A program made the position numbers and the translations under genes. This document shows, piece after piece, positions 34,585 to 43,890 of a DNA stretch of 64,000 nucleotides. Source of the stretch: Toxonevra muliebris (Eukaryota; Arthropoda; Insecta; Diptera; Pallopteridae); assembly GCA_963691655.1 (NCBI GenBank), contig OY829327.1:81046019-81110018 (forward strand), in the 5' to 3' direction. The first letter of the stretch is position 1. Each line of letters begins with the position of its first letter. The notes under the pieces were generated by a model that worked only from the letters and a program-made list of their open reading frames with translations, had not been told where the DNA came from and did not search any database.

Positions 34585-34660
34585 ACAGTCAAGTGGATAG
34601 TGCACTAGAGTTTCAATCAGAAGGTTGCGGGTTCGATTACCGTCTTTGCCTGGTCGTTAA
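34585..34660 (+). repeat. tRNA-like segment (SINE relic candidate)
   Basis: A box-A-like stretch (AGTCAAGTGGATAGTGC) is followed about 30 bases on by a box-B-like stretch (GCGGGTTCGATTACCG). The pair has the spacing of a polymerase III promoter, but a clean cloverleaf with a paired acceptor stem is not visible, so this is more likely a tRNA-derived repeat than a tRNA gene. Confidence 0.5.
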
Positions 34661-34726
34661 TTCTCATAAACTTCTTATATTCACTATCGATATGAAGTGG
34701 AGGAGAATAATAAGAATGTGTACAAG

Positions 34727-35207
34727 TACATACCGGAGGGGTGTTATAAGGCCATATGCATTATCGGCATTACGGCGTTATTGCACATTTTAAAAGAAAA
34801 CTGCAAAATGATGCGTTGATAATTTGTCTTACTTTTTTTACAATTACTATTAATGCACAACAGCCCCTGGAGAGCCAAGGCCGAGATTTTTGCATCCATT
34901 CATGTAGTGTGAGCTATATTTATACACAAATGGAGGGGACCTACAGTTTTTTGCCGAATCCGAACGGTGAAGCGAAAAGCTTTTCATAGCAATTTTTTTA
35001 CTCTTGGATGTTTGCCATTGCCAGCCAAGAGGTGATGCCATACAGAAAAATTTTTATTTTTGATTTTTGAGCGTGCCGAGATATGAACCTCTGCGTGGCA
35101 GTCCAACACACTAACCACTAGGCTATGGCGTTATTTCCCAATCAAAAATGCAATAAAGCCATTATGGCGTTAATGCATATGGCCTTATAACACCCCTCCT
35201 ACATACC
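34727..35207. mobile_element. 465-bp inverted-repeat element with 8-bp target duplication
   Basis: The element (34735-35199) has terminal inverted repeats of about 57 bp beginning GGAGGGGTGTTATAAGGCC, with a few mismatches. It is flanked by a perfect 8-bp repeat TACATACC (34727-34734 and 35200-35207). GGAG-type ends with 8-9-bp duplication resemble Merlin elements; hAT or P-type are alternatives. There is no transposase. The right half carries a tRNA-like segment on the minus strand (see 35060-35140). Confidence 0.85.
35060..35140 (-). repeat. tRNA-like segment inside the inverted-repeat element
   Basis: Read on the minus strand it gives a box A (TAGCCTAGTGGTTAGTG), an anticodon-arm-like middle (TTGGACTGCCACGCA) and a box B (GAGGTTCATATCTC). 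The body looks tRNA-like but the acceptor stem does not pair well. It lies entirely within the 465-bp element, so the two appear to move together. Confidence 0.6.
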
Positions 35208-35810
35208 TTGGTTGGTAATGGCAAAACCACCGAGCTGATTAAAAATTGCCATACTGCCATTCGCAACCGACGCCCCAAAAAAAAAAAAGCAAAAACGCCT
35301 GATGGCATCGGGACTATATCACAACGGCCAACATCGGCAGTACATTATATTGTGAAAAAAAAAAAACATTTAATAAAGAAATTAAGCAACGAATAAAACG
35401 ATTTATTGTTTCCAACGATCTTGGAAACCTCTAAGCATAACACAGCTATAGAATTTACGTCGTTACATGCTAATGGCTTCCCATCATTTTATATTGTGGA
35501 TTGGTGAGTGAAGAACTTCTGGCTGGATAGCTTGATGAGTTTAAAAATATGATTACTCCTTCATGTGGTGCGGTATTACTTACCCATTCAGTAATTGAAA
35601 TTTTCTATATTCCCAGGTTTCTTCGAAAAGTGTGTGCAAAGACATTTTCTTCATTTTTATATTCTGAGTCGATGTGTTATATTGGCTCATCTTAAAAGTA
35701 TAATAATCATACATCTGGCACCACTGATCCAATTCTGTCAAACGAACGGCGTGAACAGGAGACATTTTTTGCGAAGACAGTTATGTAGTTTTGTAGTTTT
35801 AACATTGATT
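35208..35810. other. Intergenic before mariner relic
   Basis: No coding region recognised. The last part (from about 35660) may be the 5' end of the mariner relic, but its terminal repeat could not be defined. Confidence 0.4.
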
Positions 35811-35817
35811 TGAAAAT

Positions 35818-36729
35818 GAGTGAAATTTTTAAAGAAATACGCTACGTGTTACTTTTTTTACTATAAAAAAGATGAAAACACTGCAAAAACATTCCGAAAA
35901 ATTTGTGTGGTTTACAGTGAGGATGCTTTAATAGAAAGTATCGTTCAATTTTGGTTTCCTCGATTCCGCTCTGGAAATTTCGATGTCAAAGATGCACCTC
36001 GCTTTGGTCGGCCAATCTCTTGAAAAAGTCGATGAAATTTTGCAACTGGTGAAGCAATGTTGGCATGCAAGCTGTCAGAAGATAGCGGAAACACTAAACA
36101 TCAAACCACATGACAGTTTGGAATCATTAAAAAAGGCTGGCTACACAAAGAAGCTTGAATTAACACAAAGAAATTTGATTGACCGAATTACCATCAGTGA
36201 AACGCTGCTGAAACACAGCGGGCAATAAAAAATAGATTAAATACAAGAATATTAAATGAAAAAAATCATGGTCAAAGGACGGAGACCCTCCGAGACAGCA
36301 AACAAGGTTATGTTGAGTGTTTGGTGGGATTGGAAGTAAATTCCCTATTATGAGCTGCTACAACCTGGCCAAACAGTCAATTCTAATCTCTACTGCTCAA
36401 GATTCGACCGTTTGAATGAAGCTATCAAGAAAGAGCGACCAGAACTGGCCAACCATAATGCCAGGCCACCCATATCTTTGATGACCCACCAAAAATTGAC
36501 TGCGCTTGGCTGGAAAGTTTTGATGCACCCACCGTATAGCCCAGACATTGCACCGTTTGACTGTCATTTGCTTCGGTCTCTGCAAAACTCTCTGATGGAA
36601 AAAAATTGGCCGACAGAAAAGCCGCCGAAAAGCGCTTAGCCAAGTTTTCTCCGATAAACCACAGAAGTTTTACACCGATGGAATTATGAAGCTACCGGAA
36701 AAATGGCAAAAGATAATAATGGCCTATAT
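35818..36729 (+). pseudogene. mariner (DD34D-type) transposase relic
   Basis: Plus-strand pieces of a mariner transposase in several frames: FPRFRSGNFDVKDAPRFGRP (35955-36018), EKVDEILQLVKQCWHASCQK (36020-36080), HELTQ-like and LIDRITISETLL, then VMLSVWWDWK (36305-36340), YYELLQPGQTVNS, RFDRLNEAIKKERPEL and finally LGWKVLMHPPYSPDIAPFD (36511-36561), SLQNSLMEKNW. The third Asp context (SPDIAPFD) survives. The first Asp region (GDEKW in the family) and the HQDNARPH box with the second Asp are deleted or altered (NHNARPP). It cannot be active. Confidence 0.85.
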
Positions 36730-37345
36730 GTAATTGATTAAAATTGATTTTTAATAAAGAAAATTTTTGGTCAAACATTGACAAAAAAACCGAAAATACT
36801 TTTTATATGACTCATAAACTTTCTTTGCTTGCTTGAAATGTTGAAGAATATGATTAGGTACTTCCTGAGACCGTGCAGAGTTATTCAGCCAGCCAATCTA
36901 GTCAGCCTAACTTCAGTTTTTCTAAGCGTGGACTTCCTTAATAATACTAACGGATTCGAGAGGAAGTGGGGGAGGTTAATCGATCCAAATCTCATTCAAT
37001 TTGATCGTTGTTCATGAATAAAAAAAAATTTAAAAGGGGAAAAAATTAAGCCATAGCTTTAAGGCATCAGTGATAGCCATAAACAATGTAACGATTTCAT
37101 CTCTTGAAATATAATAGCAGTGAAACTGATTTTACTCAACGACTCAGTTTAGCTCGTCTTACGCTTATACTCCCCTCAATGAGAACTTTAGGTTGAACGA
37201 ACCACTGAAAAAACCGAAATAAAATCCAATCATTTTTTCTGAACACACACAAACTCAGTTATAGTTTTAATAAATTAAGTGCCATTGATTTTTATAAAAC
37301 AGAGATAGGTATCCCAAAATATATTGCACCCACATTACACAAATT
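36730..37345. other. Intergenic, 3' flank of receptor gene 5
   Basis: Holds the tail of the mariner relic and AT-rich DNA; a plus-strand frame at 36829-37017 has no recognisable product. Confidence 0.45.
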
Positions 37346-39208
37346 TTATGCCTCATTCCATTCTTTTCCGTAAAATTTGTACAAAATCAACTCAAAGAGA
37401 AACGCTGAAATGCTCAAAGTGATCATAGCAAAATACAAAATCCAAATCCAGAATAAATCAACCATTTCGATAGGTTTAGTCACTGGTGGAATGTACCAAT
37501 TCACCGGGAAACGTTTTCCACTGGCCACGACATCATCGTACGATAAGCTCAACCAATAATAGAATAAGCCCGATTCCCAAACCTCAAGAATTAGCAAATG
37601 AACTGCTTCGCGAAAGATTGAATCCGGTGACAATGCAATACTCAATTGCAGCATGCCATTGAGGCACATATCTTTCGAATAGCGTAACTGTTTCACCCCG
37701 AAGAAATTCTGTTTGCTCTGATAGTATGGCCACTTAGAGCTAGTGGCAGGATAAGCATAGCTACGATCGAATGTATCGCGTATGTCAGAGAAATCGGAGA
37801 AATTCTTCAGTACAAAAAACAGAGCACGAGCAGGTGGAGGAAAATTATCGTTAGTGATCCCATCCAAATATGTATATTCCTGCTCGGAGATCAGAATTTT
37901 CAAATGTGCTTGCATTAAGTCCGTGAAGGCTGAAATACGTGGTTCCGAAGGTGGCTGTGTTAGATACGATTGCAGGTAAGTGCCAAGTAATGTGCTGATG
38001 GTTAAGCCGGATAAAAATATCGTACAATAAATTATGGTCAATGCGGGACTGTGGTACACATAGTAGATGAAAGCTTGTCCAAGTACACCACGCATGACTT
38101 TATCATTTACTAACAGTGAAGGTAAATAAAGATGCAGTTTCCTTTGTTTTAGTCTTGCAAATAAACAGCATAAAATCAATGTATAAAATCCAATTAACGC
38201 ACAAGTGGCCGCCATAAAAGTTGAGTGCAATATTAAAACATAGATCTGCTTAAACTCGATAGGTCTCTCCACGGGCAATAACATACACCAGTTGCCAATT
38301 TCCAACGGATATGAAAACTCATGTGGATTATCATCTCGGGTCAAAGAGGTCAAACTGACTGGTATATCTAACGAATAGTTCTGCATATAAGTGAGAATAT
38401 CACGATAGAATAGGATTAAATGATTTGGTATCTGGTAGGGAAACACCAATGCGGCATTATGTTTCTTAGCAAAGGCCAGCACAAAACGTCCCATATAACC
38501 ATTCATCTGTAGTACACCTTTCTTGTCGTAATATTGCATCGAACGTGGTTCTATGTGATCGGCCAAAGTACGCAGTTTATAACCTTTTAAATCACGCAAG
38601 CGATAAGGAAAAATCACATGCCTCTCGATAGTTGAATTCCAAGTCCATTGTTCTAGCGTAAATTTTGGAAATGGTGTATATTGATAGCATTGCCTGGTAG
38701 CAATAAAATCTCGAAATATCAGCAACACATTCGGCAATTGTAACTTGCGGCAATGCATAAAAACTTTATTTAAAACTTCAACTTCTATATCATGCCCGTC
38801 CAAACTGACATAGATTAAAATTCTGGTCCTGCGTATATATTGCAGTATCTCAGCAGTAAACCGCAATATTTCCTCCATATCTGACACATTTGCCAAACAG
38901 CTCACACTCAACACTTGCGTGCTATGTTCTTTTCGATATTTCATTTTTACTTCATTAAGCAGCACTAACATTTTCGTTACCTGTAAATGATTGAACCACG
39001 CCTTATTCTCAAAACAAATGTCGTCTTTTCTTTTTACAAGTAAAATGTTATCATAATTTGCTTCCTCATGTATTTGTTGAAATAATTCTTTGTACATATT
39101 ATCGGATTTATTTGGTTCCAGTTGTAGTAGTTTTTCATTTAAAATTTGAGCTGTTATTAACGTTGAAAGCCACACAAGGGTTAACATGGAAATTCGATTT
39201 AAAAACAT
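37346..39208 (-). CDS. Divergent ionotropic receptor, intact single exon (gene 5)
   Basis: The first ATG of the frame is at 39208 and starts a good signal peptide (MFLNRISMLTLVWLSTL), giving 620 residues; the frame is open upstream to 39262 but only from a TTG. S1 begins at LRDLKGYKLRT with EPR at 220-222. Arg291 (SLTRDD, eight before the S of SYPLE) lies near the canonical glutamate-binding Arg, and the paralogue at 30540-32435 has Ile there. TM1 is near 321-351, pore motif VMRGVLGQAF at 371-380, TM2 at 386-412, S2 follows and TM3 is at 582-612. Family and cellular role are as for the other copies: insect chemosensory IR, IR20a-like. No lesions. It shares a 182-bp identical tract with the paralogue over residues 187-247. 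Confidence 0.92.
   Translation of the reverse strand: MFLNRISMLTLVWLSTLITAQILNEKLLQLEPNKSDNMYKELFQQIHEEANYDNILLVKRKDDICFENKAWFNHLQVTKMLVLLNEVKMKYRKEHSTQVLSVSCLANVSDMEEILRFTAEILQYIRRTRILIYVSLDGHDIEVEVLNKVFMHCRKLQLPNVLLIFRDFIATRQCYQYTPFPKFTLEQWTWNSTIERHVIFPYRLRDLKGYKLRTLADHIEPRSMQYYDKKGVLQMNGYMGRFVLAFAKKHNAALVFPYQIPNHLILFYRDILTYMQNYSLDIPVSLTSLTRDDNPHEFSYPLEIGNWCMLLPVERPIEFKQIYVLILHSTFMAATCALIGFYTLILCCLFARLKQRKLHLYLPSLLVNDKVMRGVLGQAFIYYVYHSPALTIIYCTIFLSGLTISTLLGTYLQSYLTQPPSEPRISAFTDLMQAHLKILISEQEYTYLDGITNDNFPPPARALFFVLKNFSDFSDIRDTFDRSYAYPATSSKWPYYQSKQNFFGVKQLRYSKDMCLNGMLQLSIALSPDSIFREAVHLLILEVWESGLFYYWLSLSYDDVVASGKRFPVNWYIPPVTKPIEMVDLFWIWILYFAMITLSISAFLFELILYKFYGKEWNEA
38469..38650. repeat. 182-bp identical tract shared with receptor gene 4
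   Basis: Partner of 31699-31880; see there. The first differences just outside are at 38468 and 38651. Confidence 0.9.
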
Positions 39209-40639
39209 TTTTATAATTTCAAAGCAGAGTGTTGTGAAAATTTCCCAAATTTTTGCCACCAAACGCTTTGAGTTTTGAAAGTCAAGTGTTTTTATTTTAT
39301 TTTCTTCACAATAGTTTTATATTGCTAACTTGCTGCCTTATAACTAGATACAATTTTACTGCGAAAAAAACGCAGCTGCTAGTTGAGCTATAATTCAGTA
39401 GGAAAAATTTAGATTTTTCTCATGCATTAGATAAGTAAAATTATGTGTTTAAGTTTTCCAGGCAATTGCACCAAAAAAAAAAGAAAAAAAACTGAGTACA
39501 TAAAAAGGTGTGTATGTATATTTGTAGTAGCTATAATTTTAGCAAAATATTATTATTAAGTAACCAAGATAATAGATTTCACGATGAAAGATATGACGTT
39601 CCTTGTTTCTGTGATGCGAAAAAGACAATTTCCCAGCAAAGCAATTTTATTTTTTTAGTAGAATTAATTCATTTAATATTCTTAATAAAACTTACCTTAG
39701 GAACTTCTCAAGCTATGGAGGGACTAAGAAAAATTCGCTAAATCGGTTGATAAAACTAATAAAAAAAAATCATATATCATATATCTAATTATCACAATCT
39801 TTATCTTATCTCTAAATAATTTCCAATAATTTCAATATATTTCTTAAATCAGTAAATCCACCTTTTAATACATTCCTTAAAAATATCTTTTTGGAGCTTC
39901 TCAGTTTCAGCATTGATCGCATTAAAACTGTTTTTACACAGTACAACAGTAAAATAGTATATAAGTTGTGATCCAGTTTTCCTGGAGTATTTTTGGTCGC
40001 TGATCACGAATCAGAACAAAATTTTTTTCGGTCACGTCAAGTTTCGTGTATATTCGTAAATCATCGCTTTTACATTTTGGCGCTTTAACAGTATGGCCAG
40101 CCTGGATTTTTATAATTGCTGAACCCTGTTTTTCGTCTTTCTCAGATCAGATATTCTCTTAGTCAATGAAGGGTAAGGAAACTCTATAGACAGCAAGACA
40201 AGTCAATTTAATATCTTCCTCACTTGAATTTTAATAAACTGAATCGAAATATTTTCTTTCAACTTTAAAAATTACGGTCATTTTAGTTACACACTTTCAA
40301 CGGTGTATCAATTTATTTTCAATCATACATAAGCGTATCACATTTTACCTTTAAAAGACTTCTGCATTTGATTATATATTTTTTAAATTGCATACGCGCT
40401 TCCTAATAAAATTTACTAATACAATAAATGCCAAATGAAGATGGCAACTAACCACATACAGACGGACAGACAACACCCATGAGACGGCAAGGTGTGCGAA
40501 AACATACGCACAGACAGTGTTTGCATCGTCGTCAATGTTCAGTGTTTAAAGAAAATTTATTTCATTGAAAAAAACTATGCTATTTTAGTAATAAATAATT
40601 CATAGTTAAAAATATGAAAAGAAAATATACGCATGCACA
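39209..40639. other. Intergenic, 5' of receptor gene 5
   Basis: No gene recognised. Around 39990-40060 there is a relative of the GCTGATCACGAATC ... TCACGTCAAGTTT core also seen at 28215 and 53780. The rest is AT-rich. Confidence 0.45.
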
Positions 40640-42110
40640 TTAATAAATTAGGGTTGTAACGAAAGTACTATAATTATACCGAAAGCGAATGCGAAACCGA
40701 ATAGCATTTTCAGTAAAGAAATTTTAGAAATTAAATATGATTTTGTATTCGATTCTATGTGAATTGTACGCAATAGAGAAAAAAGTGCAAAAGGAAAGGA
40801 ACGGAGAACGCAAAATCGGAAATCGAAAGCGAATGCGAAAAGGAATAGTTTTTTGTAACAGTTTTTAGTAAAGAAATTCCAAATACAACTTGTTTTTGAT
40901 TTCGCTTTTGTTTAAATTCTGAATGTGAAACCAAAAGCAAAGCCATGAGCTTAATTGAAAACGAATTCAAAAAAGAGTAGTTTTGAAACTCTACCACAGA
41001 AGAAATTTCAGATATTGAACATGATTTTATTTTAACTTCTATCCGAACCGTTCGAAAGAAAAAAACGAAAATAGAAATATTTTTATGGCGAAACCAAAAG
41101 CGAATACGAAAACAATTAGTTTTGAAATTTCAGATTTTGAACGTGATCTTATTTTCACTTTTATATGAATTGTAGAAAAGAGAACGCAAAATCGAAAATA
41201 GAGATATTTTCCTAACGAAACCGATAGTAAAAGAATATAGAAATATTATTCTAGAGAAACCAAAAACAACGCGGAAACGAATACGTTCAGTAAATAAATT
41301 TCAAATATTGAACATAATTTTTTTTCCACTTCTATGCGAATCATATGCAATAGTGAAAAAATGCAAAAGGAAACTAGAAAGCGAAACTGAAAATAGAATT
41401 GTTTTCTTGCGAAACTAAAAGCAAATGCGAAAATGAATAATTTTTGAATAGTTTTCAGTAAAGGAATTTCAAATACAAACTGATTTTGATTGCAGTTTTG
41501 GACAAATTCTAAAAGCGAAACCGAAAGAAAACTCGGCAGCGAATAATAAATATTTGTTTTTTTCGCAAAACTAAAAGAGAATTCGAAATGGTGTAGTTTC
41601 TACAAGTGAAAAAATATCAGACATTGAACATTATTTTGTTTTCACTTTATGTGTTACCGAAAAAAGTGCAAAAAGACAGGAAAGGAAAAAACCAAACCAA
41701 AAAAATTAATATTTCCATAGCGATAGCGAAAGCGAATGTAAAAGCGAGGAGTTTTGAAATACTTTTAGTGAAAAAATGTTTGATTTTCAATTTGATTTTG
41801 GTTGATGAAAATCGTACGAGTGAAAAATAGAGGCGAGAAGAAAATGAAACCGAAAATAGAAATAGTTCTTTAGCGGAACCAAAAGAAATTGCGAAATCGT
41901 ATAGTTTTCATTAAAGAAATTTCAATTATAATTTAACTTTGGTTTTTGTTTTTGCATAAAGAAGAAAGTGTAAAAGACGAGGAAAGAAGAAATCGAACCT
42001 GAAAATAGAAATATTTATCTAGCGAAACCGAACGGAAATGCGAAAAAGAATAGTTTTGGAAAACGTTCATTAAAGAAATTATAGACTCGGATGGGGCCGC
42101 TCCGTACAAG
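40640..42110. repeat. Degenerate tandem array, about 150-bp units
   Basis: About ten diverged units repeat the order: GAAACCGAAAGCGAATGCGAAA, then GAATAGTTTT, then CAGTAAAGAAATTTC, then TTGAACATGATTTTATTTTC and CTTCTATGCGAA. The CAGTAAAGAAATTTC anchor occurs near 40711, 40868, 41000, 41125, 41287, 41453, 41606, 41766, 41909 and 42067, so spacing is about 125-166 bp. Short frames in it are by-products. Pieces of the same repeat continue at 42740-42957 and 43891-44010. Confidence 0.8.
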
Positions 42111-42957
42111 TGATTGCTCAAAGTTCTAGAATTTGTTTTTTTTTTTTTACTTTTTAAGTAAATTTAAGATGATTTATCCCTTTGATGAACACAGTTTCAC
42201 CCATTTGTGACCAAAATAACAAAAACATATCATAAACTTAATTAAATATAATTTGTAAAGTAAATTTTAAATGATTCAACCCATTGGTGACAATTATTTA
42301 ATCCATTGGTGACCAAGGTAACATCAGTTTAACAAAATTTTGTATTTTGAAACTTTCTATGCAATTTAAAGTCAAACCTTTGTGCTACATGTAAATTTCG
42401 GATTCTTGCAAATAAAACTTAGATTTTTCGCACGAAAAAAAGAAAATAAATTTGGTAGGTTTTTGCATATTCCACTCTAACAGAAACAAGAAGAATTTTT
42501 TAGATAGCTTTAACGAAAACTTTGTAACAACATAAAGTTCATATAACATTGATTAGGTCGATCATATTAAAAAAAATAGAACAAATTTTCAAGTTTGACA
42601 CTCCATATCTCCTACACTCTAAAAGGTATAAAGTTGAATTCATTCCAATCGATGCACCAATTATTTATGAGTATAATGGCGTTTAAATTAAATTAAATTA
42701 ACGAAACATCCGGGATGTCCCGGTAAAAACGGGACGTTTGATAATCGTAAGCGCTAGAGAAAAAAATTTCGGAAATAGAGGAAATGAGAATGCAAAAGCG
42801 AAAATAGAAATATTTTTCTAGCAAAAGCGAATGTTAAAACAAATATTTCTTTTTAACTTATTTAATTTATTTCACTGTTGTGCAAAACGTACGCTTTAGA
42901 GGAAAATTGGATATGCTGAATGCGAAACCAAACTGAGAGGCAAGCGAAAATATAAAT
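42111..42957. other. Spacer and resumed array before the foldback element
   Basis: At 42111-42740 there are three copies of a short phrase (CCCATTTGTGACCAA, CCCATTGGTGACAA, TCCATTGGTGACCAA) and no gene. From about 42740 the degenerate GAAACC/GCGAATG array resumes. Confidence 0.5.
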
Positions 42958-43890
42958 GGGACATTCTCTGTCAATGGGAGACCCCCCCCCCCCCCCTTCT
43001 GTCCAAAATTGGTTAAGGTATTTTAGAGCATGTTTGGGCTCAAATGAAAGCTTATTATCTCTAGTATTAAATGAAACAAGGCCTTTTTTGATTTTGCATG
43101 ATGGCGGACCAATATGGCAGCTGCAAGCTTACCACCTTACCTTAAAATAATAGTTTTATCAAGCGTACTTTTACCCAAGTCATCATAAAAAAACACATAA
43201 AGTTATTTTTCTTATATTTTTTTTTTCGCTGGATATGACTCCAATATTATTTTTCACGGGGAATGTTACATGTTGTCCCTAACCTCAAAAAAGATCCAAA
43301 AAGGCTGTTTTTCGGGTCTCACGCCTACCCAAGTCATAAAACGACGGAGAAAGCCAATTTTTGTGTAGTTTCAGCTGATGAACATGAATCTAATATTATT
43401 TTCCACTGAAAATGTTACATGTCCTTACCTTTACCTTTTTTTCGTGTCTCAGGTGTCCCAATTCACCCGAAATAATAATTAATTAGCAATATTAGGTTCA
43501 TGTTCATCAGCTGAAACTGCACAAAAATTGGCTTTCTCCGTCGTTTTATGATGACTTTGGTAGGCGTGAGACCCGAAAACAGCCTTTTTGGACCTTTTTT
43601 TCCACCGTGAAAAATAATATTGGATTCATATTCAGAGAAAAACAATATACGAAAAAACTTTATAAGTTTTTTTATGATGACTTGGGTAAACGTACGCTTG
43701 ATAAAACTATTATTTTTTGGTGAGGTGGTAAGCTTGCAGGCGCCATATTGGTCTGCCATTATCAAAAAAGGCCTGGTTGCATTTAAAACTAGAAATAATA
43801 AGCTTTAATTTGAGCCCAAACATGTTCTAAAATACCTTAACCAATTTTTGGACAGGGGGGAGGGGGTCTTCCATTGACAGAGAATGTCCC
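42958..43890. mobile_element. 933-bp foldback (long inverted repeat) element
   Basis: The left arm (42958-43397) and right arm (43488-43890) are reverse complements with modest divergence, joined by a 90-bp loop. Both ends read GGGACATTCTCTGTCAATGG inward. The arms share a C-run, GCGTAC...TTTACCCAAGTCATCATAAAAAAAC and ACGACGGAGAAAGCCAATTTTTGTG. The left arm has about 30 extra bases near 43260-43290. The flanks may carry a 4-bp AAAT direct repeat, which is weak evidence in AT-rich DNA. No transposase is encoded. It lies inside the degenerate array, whose units resume on both sides. Confidence 0.88.

Noticed and set aside
34585..34660. A functional tRNA gene
   Set aside because: Box A and box B are present, but no clean acceptor and anticodon stems could be drawn, so it is listed as a tRNA-like repeat only.
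39209..39262. Upstream extension of receptor gene 5
   Set aside because: The frame is open to a TTG at 39262, but the ATG at 39208 gives a proper signal peptide and matches the start of the paralogue.
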